A stretch of 64,000 nt of DNA from Brevundimonas aveniformis DSM 17977. Lineage in GTDB: Bacteria > Pseudomonadota > Alphaproteobacteria > Caulobacterales > Caulobacteraceae. This document shows, in pieces, positions 29,320 through 38,425 of the stretch. Location: NCBI RefSeq assembly GCF_000428765.1, contig NZ_AUAO01000003.1:492006-556005 (forward strand), read 5' to 3'. The number at the start of each line of letters is the position of its first letter. The stretch's first letter is position 1. Under the pieces are notes generated by a model. It made no database searches, was not told the origin of the DNA, and worked only from the letters and a program-made list of their open reading frames with translations. A program made the translations under genes and the position numbers.

Positions 29320-30188
29320 GGCTGGGCGTCTCTGGTCTGCCGCTCCAGACCCGCCTCGAAGGCCTGCCTGAAGGTCTCGGTAATGGCACCAAGGGCCGAG
29401 GGATCGACGAAGGCCTCGTCGTCGCCCGCCATCAGGCGCTCGCGGCGTTCAAAGAGATCAGCGATATCAGGATGGTTGGCCAGGACGACGTCGGCCTCGA
29501 TCTGCGCGAGGCGCTCGAAGGTCTGACGGTAGTCGTCCACGATGTTAGGGTACTCGCTGTTGCCAACCAGAAGGTTGCCCCCGATGGACGCGCTGCAGAA
29601 AAAGAGGACCGTCAGGTTCCGGCCTCGATCCTCAACCGGCAGGCTCCAGTTCGTGCATCCGGCCGTGTGCCCTGGCGTGACGATGGCCGTGAGGCGCACA
29701 CCTCCCAGCTCAACGACCTGCCCATCAGCGACGATCTCATCCACGCGGACCGGCGGGAACCACCAGGTCCCGTAGTTGGTGAGGCCGTGATGCCGACCCC
29801 TCTCCAAGGCGCCACGGTCGCCCTCGCTGGCCATGATTCTGGCTCCCGTCACGGCCTGGATCTCTGACAGGCCTCCAGCGTGGTCGAGGTGAGCGTGCGT
29901 GTTCAAGAGGATACGAACGTCCGCCGGATCGAATCCCAGATCGCGAATCGACTGGATGATCCGCGGTGCGGACTCGGGCAGACCCCCGTCGATCAAGATG
30001 TGTCCTTCGGGCGTCGTGATCAGATAGGCCCCCAGCCCTGCGACACCGACGAAATGTACATTCCCAACAACTGTGAATGGCTGAACGGCGCGATTCCATT
30101 CAACGCGGGTGTCCGCTTCAGTTTGGGCAAGGGCGGGTGTGCTCGCGAATAGCAGAACCGTCATCAAGAGAGCGCAGCGGATCAACAT
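29316..30188 (-). CDS. Subclass B3 metallo-beta-lactamase-like protein
   Basis: A 290-residue exported protein with a signal peptide ending STPALAQ. The metal-binding motif is [10 protein letters not shown], the second histidine lies in [10 protein letters not shown], and the third in [15 protein letters not shown] after the GHT motif and FCSASIGGN are hallmarks of subclass B3. [22 protein letters not shown] also fits. The CAU-1 enzyme of Caulobacter belongs to the same subclass. It should hydrolyse beta-lactams in the periplasm if active. It is embedded in the methionine operon, overlapping the metF stop by seven bases and the metH part 1 start by four, with no visible separate promoter. Confidence 0.88.
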   Translation of the reverse strand: MLIRCALLMTVLLFASTPALAQTEADTRVEWNRAVQPFTVVGNVHFVGVAGLGAYLITTPEGHILIDGGLPESAPRIIQSIRDLGFDPADVRILLNTHAHLDHAGGLSEIQAVTGARIMASEGDRGALERGRHHGLTNYGTWWFPPVRVDEIVADGQVVELGGVRLTAIVTPGHTAGCTNWSLPVEDRGRNLTVLFFCSASIGGNLLVGNSEYPNIVDDYRQTFERLAQIEADVVLANHPDIADLFERRERLMAGDDEAFVDPSALGAITETFRQAFEAGLERQTRDAQP

Positions 30189-31129
30189 TTTTCATCTATC
30201 CGGGTCTCGCGCACACCGAGCACCCGACAGATCGCATAGACCAGATCGGCGCGGTTGAGCGTGTAGAAGTGGAAGTCGGAAAAACCTTCTTCCTGGAGGC
30301 GGGCGCAGGTCTCGGCGGCGACGGAAGCCGCGAGAAGGCGTCGGGTGTCCGGGTCGTCATCCAGCCCGTCGAAATGGGCCGCCAGCCAGCTCGGCACCGC
30401 TGCGCCGCAGGCGCCCGACATCCGCTGCAGGCCCTTGAAATTCGACACCGGCATGATGCCGGGGATTAGCGGGATTTCGATACCGGCGGCGCGGACCTGG
30501 TCGCGAAAGCGCAGGAAGGCGTCCATGTCGAAGAAGAACTGGCTGATAGCGCGCGTAGCGCCGGCGTCGACCTTGGCCTTGAGCACATCCAGATCGTGTT
30601 CGATCGACGGGCTTTCGGGGTGTTTCTCGGGATAGGCGCCGACGGTGATGTCGAAGCCGCCGACGCGGCTGATGGCGGCGGCCAGCTCGGTGGCGTTGGC
30701 ATAGCCGTCGGGGCGCGGCTGGTAGACGCCGCCGATGCCTGAACCGCCGGGCGGATCTCCACGCAGGGCGACGATGTGATTGACGCCGGCGGCCTTGTAA
30801 TCAGCAATGACCTCATCGATCTCGTCGCGGCTGGCCTCGACGCAGGTCAGGTGCGCGGCAGGCTTGAGGTCGGTCTCGGCCAGAATGCGGCTGACGGTGC
30901 GGTGCGTACGTTCGCGCGTCGAGCCCCCTGCCCCGTAGGTCACCGAGACGAAGGCGGGATCGAGGGGGGCCAGTCGCTGGATCGCCGCCCACAGATTCTC
31001 CTCGGCCTGGTCGGTCTTGGGGGGGAAGAATTCAAACGAGACGCGGACAGGATTTGGGTTGTCCCCGGCCCGGGCGACGGGGCCAAGCGGCGACAGCAAC
31101 AGGGCGCGAGCTTCGGCTAAAGTAGCCAT
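30182..31129 (-). CDS. metF: Methylenetetrahydrofolate reductase
   Basis: FAD enzyme of 315 residues that makes 5-methyl-THF for MetH. Motifs: VSFEFFPPKTDQAEENLW with the catalytic Glu, FVSVTYGAGGSTRERTH, AAHLTCVEASRDEI, HIVALRGDPP and AISQFFFD. The end, FHFYTLNRADLVYAICRVLG, is the conserved tail. The ATG at 31129 is preceded by AAGGAG located inside the end of the upstream regulator gene, with one base between that gene's stop and this start. An in-frame ATG at 31156 is less likely. Confidence 0.97.
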   Translation of the reverse strand: MATLAEARALLLSPLGPVARAGDNPNPVRVSFEFFPPKTDQAEENLWAAIQRLAPLDPAFVSVTYGAGGSTRERTHRTVSRILAETDLKPAAHLTCVEASRDEIDEVIADYKAAGVNHIVALRGDPPGGSGIGGVYQPRPDGYANATELAAAISRVGGFDITVGAYPEKHPESPSIEHDLDVLKAKVDAGATRAISQFFFDMDAFLRFRDQVRAAGIEIPLIPGIMPVSNFKGLQRMSGACGAAVPSWLAAHFDGLDDDPDTRRLLAASVAAETCARLQEEGFSDFHFYTLNRADLVYAICRVLGVRETRIDEKC

Positions 31130-31130
31130 G

Positions 31131-32093
31131 TCAGGCGCTCCTTTGCTGGGCGACATCGGGCCGATCGGCGCTCCAGATCGTAACAGTCAGCCCATCGTGA
31201 TCCGGCGGCAGGGCGATGGATGCCGAACTGATCAGACCCGCATCCGCGACCCAGCGCCCGATCTCGGCATCCGAAAACCCCAGGCGTCGATGCTGATGAT
31301 CAATTCGCAGGTTCTCATGATCGTGGGGGGCAAAGTCGACGATGAGCAGCCGTCCTCCGGGTGCGACCAGTCGAGCGGCTTCAGCGACGGCCGCCACGGG
31401 ATCGGTCAGATAGTGCAAAACCTGATGCACGATCACCAGGTCGGCGCTCTCGTCGGGCAGACGGGTTCCAAAGATGTCCCCATGCCGAAGCTCGACCTTT
31501 TCGAGGCCGGCCTGGGTCACATTGCGCCGGGCAATGTTCAGCATCTGCTGGCTGAGATCCAGGCCCAAGGCCGAATCGGCCCGCTTGCCCAACAGGGCCA
31601 GCATCCGACCAGAGCCGGTTCCAAGGTCGACGATTCGGTTGAACGGGCCGGGTCCGGCCGCCTGATCAATCGCGGCCTCCACGGCGGCCTCCGAGACGTA
31701 CAGTGACCGGATTTCGTCCCATTGCGGGGCCACGCGCTCGAAGTAGGCCATGGCCTGGGTATCGCGCTCCGCCCTCACCTCGGCCAGTCGCGCCGCATCT
31801 CGATCATCTGCGGTGTCTTCCAGCAGATCGAGGATGGCATCCGTCAGATGACGCACCGATCCCGAGGCCGGCAGCCGATAGAAGACCCAGGCCCCATCCG
31901 GGAATCGCTCGATCAGTCCCGCCTCAGCCATCAGCTTCAGGTGACGCGACACGCGCGGCTGGCTCTGGTCGAGAATGCGCGCCAGTTCCATCACCGACAG
32001 CTCTTCAACCGCCAACAAAGACAGAATGCGCAGCCGCGTCGGCTCGCCGGCGGCACGCAAGGCTTCAACAACAGCGTCGGAACTGAGGCTCAT
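31131..32093 (-). CDS. ArsR-family regulator fused to a SAM-dependent methyltransferase domain
   Basis: A 320-residue two-domain protein. Residues about 8-85 are a winged helix of ArsR type: ALRAAGEPTRLRILSLLAVEELSVMELARILDQSQPRVSRHLKLMAEAGLIE. Residues about 115-310 are a class I methyltransferase with IVDLGTGSGRMLALLGKRADSALGLDLS, DLVIVHQVLHYL and VAPGGRLLIVDF. It has no obvious arsenic-type cysteine metal site. As first gene of the methionine operon with a perfect palindrome six bases upstream of its ATG, it is most likely an autoregulator that senses SAM or SAH through its methyltransferase fold. SahR-type ArsR proteins are known to regulate the SAM cycle; whether this protein belongs to them is an inference. 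Confidence 0.9.
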   Translation of the reverse strand: MSLSSDAVVEALRAAGEPTRLRILSLLAVEELSVMELARILDQSQPRVSRHLKLMAEAGLIERFPDGAWVFYRLPASGSVRHLTDAILDLLEDTADDRDAARLAEVRAERDTQAMAYFERVAPQWDEIRSLYVSEAAVEAAIDQAAGPGPFNRIVDLGTGSGRMLALLGKRADSALGLDLSQQMLNIARRNVTQAGLEKVELRHGDIFGTRLPDESADLVIVHQVLHYLTDPVAAVAEAARLVAPGGRLLIVDFAPHDHENLRIDHQHRRLGFSDAEIGRWVADAGLISSASIALPPDHDGLTVTIWSADRPDVAQQRSA

Positions 32094-32098
32094 ACGTT

Positions 32099-32120
32099 CA
32101 TATAAAGATATCTTTATATG
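32099..32120. promoter_or_regulatory. Perfect 22-bp palindrome, probable operator of the methionine operon
   Basis: The half-site CATATAAAGAT is followed directly by its exact reverse complement, with centre GATATC. It ends five bases before the ATG of the ArsR-methyltransferase gene and is AT-rich in GC-rich surroundings. Size and symmetry fit a dimeric ArsR winged-helix protein. It probably overlaps the promoter core, which would make it a repressor site. Confidence 0.75.
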
Positions 32121-32132
32121 ATTATTTCAAGC

Positions 32133-33062
32133 TCAAACTGTCAGGGGGGTCTTCAAAGGCTCACCTGAAAAATGGGCGGTGAGGTTCCCCAGCAGCAGGG
32201 CCAGCATGCCCTGGACGGCCTCACGAGTCGCCCCGGCGGTATGGGGCGTCAGCACGGTGTTGGGGACACCGGCCCAACGCTCGGGGTCCGTTGGCTCGAC
32301 CTCAAAGACGTCCAGGGCGGCCTGGCCCAGACGGCCTGATTGCAAGGCCGCGATCATGGCGGCCTCGTCGATCAACTGACCCCGTGCCACATTGACCAGC
32401 AGACCCTGCGGCCCCAAGGCCTCGATGACCGCCTGGGAAATCAGGCCGCGATTGCTGTCGTCGGCCTTGCAGGCCACAACGAGGATGTCGCTGTCTTTCG
32501 CCAGATCGAGCAGGCTGTCGACGCGGGGCCATTGAAGCTCCGGCTTGGGGCGCGGCCCCCACCAGGACACGGTCATCCGCAGCGCCTCGCAACGTGGAGC
32601 CAACGCCTGTCCGATGCTGCCCATACCGACGATGCCGACCCGTTGGTTGCGCAGCGACTGGGTCAGGATACGAAAATCAGGCGTCCAATGCCCGGCCCGC
32701 AATTCACGATCCCCGCGCGGAATCTCCCGCCGGGCCGCCAGGATGAGGCCGAGGGCATGATCCGCGACGTCCTCATGGTTGACCGCCGGCGCATGCGTCA
32801 CGGCCAGCCCGCGGGCCTGGCACCATTCCACATCGATGCCGTCATGGCCGGCGGTGAAACAGGCAATCAGTCCAAGTCCACTCAGGCTTTCGACCAGGCC
32901 CTTGTCGAGCGGATAGGCCCCGTCGACGATCAGGGCTCCGATCTGGCTCGCCGCCTCGGACGGGGGACCTTCCCATAGCCGATAGACGTCATAGCTGCCT
33001 TCAAGAAAGCCTCCCAATGGGTGCAGGTGGGACTGAGCGATCAGGACAGCGGGACGGGACAT
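32133..33062 (-). CDS. D-isomer-specific 2-hydroxyacid dehydrogenase
   Basis: NAD(P)-dependent dehydrogenase of 309 residues. The Rossmann motif is GIVGMGSIGQAL. The catalytic Arg lies in VNVARGQLIDEAAM, the Glu in VFEVEPTDPE and the His in TVLTPHTAGATREA. CFTAGHDGIDVEWCQARGLAVTHAPAVNHEDVADHALGLIL is the usual substrate-domain and hinge pattern of hydroxypyruvate/glyoxylate reductase-like members. The substrate is not certain. ATG at 33062. It lies upstream of the palindrome on the same strand as the methionine operon, with 39 bases between its stop and the ArsR-methyltransferase start, so its 3' end meets that operator region. Confidence 0.92.
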   Translation of the reverse strand: MSRPAVLIAQSHLHPLGGFLEGSYDVYRLWEGPPSEAASQIGALIVDGAYPLDKGLVESLSGLGLIACFTAGHDGIDVEWCQARGLAVTHAPAVNHEDVADHALGLILAARREIPRGDRELRAGHWTPDFRILTQSLRNQRVGIVGMGSIGQALAPRCEALRMTVSWWGPRPKPELQWPRVDSLLDLAKDSDILVVACKADDSNRGLISQAVIEALGPQGLLVNVARGQLIDEAAMIAALQSGRLGQAALDVFEVEPTDPERWAGVPNTVLTPHTAGATREAVQGMLALLLGNLTAHFSGEPLKTPLTV

Positions 33063-33146
33063 AGCCCTTCTATATCGCCACCCAAGGACGGACACGAGGC
33101 CCTCCCGGCCTAGCGGTGAACGGTCAGTCGCGCTAGCGTCCCGCGC

Positions 33147-35369
33147 ATGAAAGCATCCCTGCTCGTCGCGGCCTCGACCGTCGCCCTGATCGCCCTCGCC
33201 TCGCCCGCCTCCGCCCAGGAGCACCTGACCCCCGAGCGCGTCTTCGCCAATCCCAGCCTGAACGGCCCAACGGCCCGCGCTGTCACCCTGTCGCCCGACG
33301 GCGAACTGGTAGCCTATCTTCTTCCGCGCCAGGATGACGTCGACGTGCTGGACCTGTGGGCCGCACCGGTCGAGGGGGGCGAGCCGTTCCGCCTGGTGGA
33401 TGCGCGCGCGCTGGTCCCTGATGCCGGCGACCTGTCCGAGGCAGAAGTCGCCCGCCGGGAACGCATGCGGATCAGCCAACGCGGCGTGGTCGAATACGCC
33501 TGGGACGACCAGGGCCGGTTTATCCTGACGCCGCTCGAGGGCGACGTTTTCCTGGCCAATCGCGAGGACGGGTCTGTTCGGCGCCTGACCGAAACGGAGG
33601 CGGACGAGATCGACGCCAAGGTTTCGCCTCAGGGCAACTATGTCTCATGGGTCCGCGATCAGGATCTGGTGGTCTATGACCTGACCAACAGCCGCGAAAT
33701 CCCGATCACCTATGACGGCGAAGGGACGACCACCTGGGCCACCGCCGAATTCATCGCCCAGGAAGAAATGGATCGCGACACCGGCTATTGGTGGAGCCCC
33801 AACGAACGCTTCATCGCCATGACCCGCGTGGACGAAAGCGGCGTCGATATTATCCCGCGCCTCGACATTCAGGGCTCAGGCGCAACAACGATCGAGCAAC
33901 GCTATCCTCGCGCGGGTCGACCCAATGCCGTGGTCCAGGTCTGGGTCCACGACATGGACGTGGGCGATCGTCGCCAGGTCGATCTCGGCACGAACGACGA
34001 CATCTATGTGGCGCGGGTCAATTGGTCCAAGGACAGCCGCACCCTCTATGTCCAACGCCAGTCACGCGATCAGCGGACACTGGAACTGCTGGCGGTCAAC
34101 CCGCGGACGGGCGAGAGCCGCGTCATCCTGACCGAGACGAATGATCACTGGGTCGACCTGACCCATGACTTCACCCCCCTGAGTGACGGCGGTTTCCTGT
34201 GGAGCTCGGACCGGGACGGCAACCTGCATCTGTATCGTTACGCGGCCGACGGCACGCTGATCAATCAGGTGACCCAGGGCGACTGGCCCGTCCGCGGCGT
34301 CGAGCGCGTCGACGAAGAGACCGGCCTGGTCTGGTTTGCCGCCTCGATTGACGACCCGACCCAGCAGCACCTCTATGTGACGGCTCTGGACGGCACCGGT
34401 GAACCTCAACAGGTCACACATGGCCAGGGTTGGTGGTCGATCGACGTTGGCGAAGGCGGAGTCTTCGTCGGCAACTATTCGGACCCATCAACGCCGCCGA
34501 ATACGGCCCTTTACGACGCAGGCGGCGAACGGTTGCGCTGGCTTGAGGCCAATGCCCTGGATGAAAGCCATCCCTACTGGCCCTATGTCGGTCGCCACAC
34601 CACTCCGACCTATGGAACGATCCGGGCCGAGGACGGCTCGGACCTCTGGTACCAGATCCTGACCCCGCCGGACTTTGACCCCACGCACCGCTACCCGGCG
34701 ATTATCGAGGTCTATGGGGGACCCGGCGTTCAGCGCGTCACCCGCACCTGGCAGTCCCTGGCGTCGCGGCTGTACCTCGAGGCCGGCTATGTCGTCTTCC
34801 GCCTCGACAATCGCGGCTCGTCCAATCGCTCGGCAGGTTTCCAGACGGCGCTGGACCGTCACCTCGGTACGGTCGAGGTCGACGATCAGCTCACCGGCCT
34901 GGAGTGGCTGCGCAGTCAGCCCTTCGTTGACCCCGAGCGTGTCGGTGTTACCGGCTGGAGCTACGGCGGCTTCATGACCCTGATGATGATGACCGACCCG
35001 CGCTTCAATCTCGCGGCCGGGGCCTCGGGGGCTCCCGTGAGCGAGTGGAGCCTGTACGACACCCACTACACCGAACGCTTCATGGGCACGCCGGAAGGAA
35101 ATGCCGAAGGCTATGCGGCGTCTGATGTGCTGAACCGACTGGAGAATCTCGAAGGTCGCCTGCTGATCATGCACGGCATGGCCGATGACAATGTCATCTT
35201 CGAGCACGCCACGCGGGTCATCAACGGTCTTCAGGAACGCTCGCAACCCTTTGAAATGATGCTCTGGCCCGGCCAGCGCCACGGCGTGCGCGGCAACCCG
35301 CGTCAGCTGCTGCAATGGCGGACGTGGCTGGACTTCTTCGGGCGAGAGTTGGGTTCCGGGGAGAACTAA
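33147..35369 (+). CDS. S9 family (DPP IV-type) prolyl dipeptidyl peptidase
   Basis: Exported serine peptidase of 740 residues. The signal peptide MKASLLVAASTVALIALASP is cleaved near SAQ. The beta-propeller is DPP IV-like, with WATAEFIAQEEMDRDTGYWWSPN resembling the Glu-Glu-containing motif that binds the free peptide N-terminus. The alpha/beta-hydrolase domain starts near residue 500 and has VYGGPGVQRV, the nucleophile in GWSYGGFMTL, Asp in HGMADDNVIFEHATR and His in PGQRHGVRG. It likely removes Xaa-Pro dipeptides in the periplasm. It is divergent from the hydroxyacid dehydrogenase. Confidence 0.94.
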   Translation: MKASLLVAASTVALIALASPASAQEHLTPERVFANPSLNGPTARAVTLSPDGELVAYLLPRQDDVDVLDLWAAPVEGGEPFRLVDARALVPDAGDLSEAEVARRERMRISQRGVVEYAWDDQGRFILTPLEGDVFLANREDGSVRRLTETEADEIDAKVSPQGNYVSWVRDQDLVVYDLTNSREIPITYDGEGTTTWATAEFIAQEEMDRDTGYWWSPNERFIAMTRVDESGVDIIPRLDIQGSGATTIEQRYPRAGRPNAVVQVWVHDMDVGDRRQVDLGTNDDIYVARVNWSKDSRTLYVQRQSRDQRTLELLAVNPRTGESRVILTETNDHWVDLTHDFTPLSDGGFLWSSDRDGNLHLYRYAADGTLINQVTQGDWPVRGVERVDEETGLVWFAASIDDPTQQHLYVTALDGTGEPQQVTHGQGWWSIDVGEGGVFVGNYSDPSTPPNTALYDAGGERLRWLEANALDESHPYWPYVGRHTTPTYGTIRAEDGSDLWYQILTPPDFDPTHRYPAIIEVYGGPGVQRVTRTWQSLASRLYLEAGYVVFRLDNRGSSNRSAGFQTALDRHLGTVEVDDQLTGLEWLRSQPFVDPERVGVTGWSYGGFMTLMMMTDPRFNLAAGASGAPVSEWSLYDTHYTERFMGTPEGNAEGYAASDVLNRLENLEGRLLIMHGMADDNVIFEHATRVINGLQERSQPFEMMLWPGQRHGVRGNPRQLLQWRTWLDFFGRELGSGEN

Positions 35370-35390
35370 CCTCCCCGGCCATCTCATAGC

Positions 35391-37175
35391 TTAGAGCGGC
35401 TCGTCGGCGAGGACGTGCGAACCCTCGGCGCGGGCGCGGGCGGTTTGAACCTCGCGCACCGCCGCCTGAACGTCCGGGTCATTGGCCAGCGCCCCCAGGG
35501 TGATCAGCGCGCGCGCCGCCTCGGCACCCCCGCCAAAGGCCAGACCGAGCTGCTCCCAGAAACCCTGCTGGGCCGGGAAGCGGCGCAGTTGCACGTCGGC
35601 ATCCTCGTCGATTTCGGCCAGCACCTTGGCGCGCTGGACTGCCTCGTGGAAACCGCCCAGCTCATCGACCAGACCCAGGCGAAGCGCCTCGCTCCCGGTC
35701 CAGACCCGACCGCGCGCGATCTCGCGGACCCGCTCGATCGGCAGCTCACGGCCGCGCGACACACGCTGGATAAAGCCGTCGTAGATCTGATCCATCCAGC
35801 CTGAGAAGGCGGCGCGATCCGCCGCCGAAAACTCGTCCGCCGGCGAGAACAGATTGGCCGTCTCGCCACCGACCGACAGCGAGCGAATGTCGACGCCAAA
35901 CCGAGCCAGCGCCTCCGACAGGACGAATTTGCCACCGAACACGCCGATGGAGCCGGTCAGGGTCGTCGGCTGAGCCACGATGTGGCTGGCTTCCGAGCTG
36001 ATCCAGTAGCCGCCCGAGGCGGCATAGGCCCCCATCGACACCACGACCGGCTTGCCGGCGGCAACGGCGGCGCGCACTGCGGCCAGGATCTGTTCAGATG
36101 CCACATCCGAGCCCCCGGGCGATGAAACGCGGAAGACGATGGCCTTCACGTCCTCATCCTCGATGGCGTCATAGATGGCCTCGGCCGTGCGATCCGAATA
36201 GATGGTCGAGGCGTCGCCGAACGGGCTGGCGCTGCCGCCGGTACCGGTAACGATCGGGCCTTCCGCCTCAATCACCGCAATGACGGGTCCGCGATGGCGG
36301 CGGGTATCGGGCTGAGCGGCATAGGATGCGAAACTGATGGTTTCGGCGCCCTCTCCGGCGCGGGTCAGGGCGCGCTGTTCGGCCTCTTCGACCTGGCCGA
36401 GACGATCAACCAGACCGCGTTCCCGAGCGGCTTCACCCATGGCCGGGCCGGCTTCCAGGGCCTGCTGCAGGACGGCGCGGTCCATGTCGCGGTCACGCGC
36501 CGCATTGGCCACGGCGGACAGATAGACCGAGTTCATCCAGCCCAGGGTCGCTTCGCGGTGGGCCGCCGTATAGTCGCTTTGCAGGAAGGGGTTCACGGCA
36601 TTCTTGAACTCATATCGCTGCTCGAACTGGGGCTCGACCCCATAACGCTCAAAGGCCCGGGCGAAGAAGATCTCTTCGGTCTGGAGGCCGGCGGCCTGAA
36701 GCGCGGCATTGCCCTGGAGCCAGAATTCATCGGCAGCAGCCCCGACCATGTAGGACGAGACAACCGCGCCCGACTGCATCATGCCCTGGCTATGGGCGAT
36801 GACCGGCTTGCCGGCACGGCGGAAACGGCTGATCGCTTGGCGGATCTCATCGGCGGCAGCCGGGCTCATTCCGGCCTCGGGCAGGCGCACGAACAGGGCG
36901 CGCACATCGTCATCGTCCTGGGCACGATCCAGCACATCGACAATCCCCATCACCGACAGGCCGGAACCCGAGAACATGGCGAAAGGATTTTGCGGGGCCT
37001 GGTCCGTCACGCCCCCCCGAAGGTCCAGCTCGATGACGACAGGGCCGCTCGGTCCGCTGGCGCTTGGCGAGGTTACCGCCGAAACCATGGCCCCCGTCAA
37101 AAAGACGACCGGCAACGCCACAAAGATGAGCAGGGCGACGAAGACCGCCGCCACGGTTACCCAGAACTGTTTCAT
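35391..37175 (-). CDS. sppA: Signal peptide peptidase SppA, 67K type
   Basis: Membrane-anchored serine protease of 594 residues that degrades released signal peptides. One N-terminal membrane segment at about residues 5-35 (FWVTVAAVFVALLIFVALPVVF) is followed by two tandem S49 domains, as in long SppA. The N-terminal half has the lysine region GNAALQAAGLQTEEIFFARAFERYGVEPQF. The C-terminal half has RVSSPGGSDVASEQI and MGAYAASGGYWISSEASHIVAQPTTLTGSIGVFGGK with the catalytic serine. The ATG at 37175 gives the normal N-terminus; the GTG at 37187 is an alternative. The 3' end is close to the convergent DPP IV-like gene. Confidence 0.94.
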   Translation of the reverse strand: MKQFWVTVAAVFVALLIFVALPVVFLTGAMVSAVTSPSASGPSGPVVIELDLRGGVTDQAPQNPFAMFSGSGLSVMGIVDVLDRAQDDDDVRALFVRLPEAGMSPAAADEIRQAISRFRRAGKPVIAHSQGMMQSGAVVSSYMVGAAADEFWLQGNAALQAAGLQTEEIFFARAFERYGVEPQFEQRYEFKNAVNPFLQSDYTAAHREATLGWMNSVYLSAVANAARDRDMDRAVLQQALEAGPAMGEAARERGLVDRLGQVEEAEQRALTRAGEGAETISFASYAAQPDTRRHRGPVIAVIEAEGPIVTGTGGSASPFGDASTIYSDRTAEAIYDAIEDEDVKAIVFRVSSPGGSDVASEQILAAVRAAVAAGKPVVVSMGAYAASGGYWISSEASHIVAQPTTLTGSIGVFGGKFVLSEALARFGVDIRSLSVGGETANLFSPADEFSAADRAAFSGWMDQIYDGFIQRVSRGRELPIERVREIARGRVWTGSEALRLGLVDELGGFHEAVQRAKVLAEIDEDADVQLRRFPAQQGFWEQLGLAFGGGAEAARALITLGALANDPDVQAAVREVQTARARAEGSHVLADEPL

Positions 37176-37312
37176 CGGATCGACCACCCCAGAGCCGCAA
37201 GCTGCGGCATTCCCGCATCGGGTATAGGGACGCAGTCCTCACCGTCAAATGAAGACGCCGTAAGGGAGAAGGGCCTGGTTGGATCTCAGCCGCCAGGCTC
37301 TCCCTCCAGAGG

Positions 37313-38050
37313 CTACTGGGCGACGTCGTAGACGCCGGTGACGTCGATCCGCACGACCAGTTCGCCACCCTGAACCGGCGTAGAGCCGCCCGCCATGTCC
37401 ATGGCCTCGGCCCGGGCGTACATGACCGGCGGCTGGGGCGCATAGCCTCCCCCCTCACTCAGGGCCCGAAGACCGACCAGGCGCATACCCGTCGCCTCAG
37501 CATAGAGCTGCGCCTTGGCCTGAAGGGCACGGACAGCGGCGCGGCGGGCCTGATCCTCGGCGGCGCGCGGGTCACTCAAGCCGAAGTTGACGCCGTTGAT
37601 CTGATTGGCCCCGGCGGCCACCACCGCATCGATAGCCCGACCCAGATTGTCCAGGTCATGGACCTGAATCGTCACCTGGTTGGAGGCCTGATAGCCCCTG
37701 AGCCGCGGCTGCTCGTTCTGGGGATAGTCGTAGACGGCATTCAGGTTCAGTCCCGAGGTCTGGATGTGACGCTCCTCGATCCCCTGGCGGCGCAGGGCGG
37801 CGATGACCTGGTTCATCTGGGCCCGGTTTTGCGCCATGGCGTCCTGGGCCGTCGCGGCCTGCGTCTGCACGCCCGTGGTGATCGTCGCCATGTCGGGCGC
37901 GATCCGCACCTCACCAGAGGCCGAAAGGTTGAACGTCGGGCTGGGCTGCATCTGGGCGTGATGATCCGTTAGAGTTTGGGCCTGGGCAACCGCAGGCATG
38001 GCGACGGCCAGGGTGAGGGCCAGGGCGGAGGCGCGCAAGAGAGCTTTCAT
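37313..38050 (-). CDS. SIMPL (DUF541) domain exported protein
   Basis: A 245-residue periplasmic protein with signal peptide MKALLRASALALTLAVAMPA ending AQAQ. The DUF541/SIMPL domain reads NLSASGEVRIAPDMATITTGVQTQA, NQVIAALRRQGIEERHIQTSGLNLNAVYDY, YQASNQVTIQVHDLDNLGRAIDAVVAAGANQINGVNFGLSD and ending GGELVVRIDVTGVYDV. Related proteins include E. coli YggE and Brucella BP26, linked to oxidative stress and found as oligomers. A GAAGGGA sequence precedes the ATG at 38050. It is transcribed in the same direction as sppA. Confidence 0.92.
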   Translation of the reverse strand: MKALLRASALALTLAVAMPAVAQAQTLTDHHAQMQPSPTFNLSASGEVRIAPDMATITTGVQTQAATAQDAMAQNRAQMNQVIAALRRQGIEERHIQTSGLNLNAVYDYPQNEQPRLRGYQASNQVTIQVHDLDNLGRAIDAVVAAGANQINGVNFGLSDPRAAEDQARRAAVRALQAKAQLYAEATGMRLVGLRALSEGGGYAPQPPVMYARAEAMDMAGGSTPVQGGELVVRIDVTGVYDVAQ

Positions 38051-38213
38051 CTGGGTATTCCCTTCGTTGGGGTGATCGACCGCTCGCTGGTCTAGCGGAG
38101 CGTTGATGAATGAACGCCCCAACCGTCGATCAGGCTCCGTGCAGCCTGATGGCGCAATCACGGCCCTTTGACGGCGCACATGTCCGCCTGCTACGGGCGA
38201 GGACCGCCTCGGC

Positions 38214-38286
38214 GGGCCCGTAGCTCAATGGTTAGAGCCGACCGCTCATAACGGTCTGGTTGCAGGTTCGAGTCCTGCCGGGCCTA
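38214..38286 (+). tRNA. tRNA with CAU anticodon, probably tRNA-Ile2
   Basis: A complete cloverleaf can be drawn. The acceptor arms GGGCCCG and CGGGCCT pair with a G1-U72 wobble; the D stem is GCTC/GAGC; the anticodon stem GACCG/CGGTC holds loop CTCATAA with CAT at 38247-38249; the T stem GCAGG/CCTGC encloses TTCGAGT. The D loop length and acceptor sequence resemble the lysidine-modified isoleucine tRNA more than elongator or initiator methionine tRNA, but this is not certain. The 3' CCA is not encoded in full (ACC then G). Confidence 0.9.
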
Positions 38287-38370
38287 CCGGAGGTCCCCTC
38301 CAGGCATTGCGATCGAACGGACCGTCAGCGCGGCATGGCACCCAGCGTCTTGTCCGTCGCGCAAAGAAAA

Positions 38371-38396
38371 GGGGCGGTGAGTTGCCTCGCCGCCCC
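38371..38396 (-). terminator. Rho-independent terminator of the first TonB-dependent receptor
   Basis: GGGGCGGTGAG pairs with CTCGCCGCCCC with one mismatch and a four-base loop. On the minus strand it is followed by TTTTCTTT. It lies 30 bases beyond the stop codon of the receptor at 38426-41467. Confidence 0.85.
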
Positions 38397-38425
38397 AATC
38401 CCTAGTCGTTGCAATCGTCGGTCGA

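Noticed and set aside
37265..37312. Imperfect hairpin after the SIMPL gene
   Set aside because: Bulged stem and no T-run; too weak to call a terminator.
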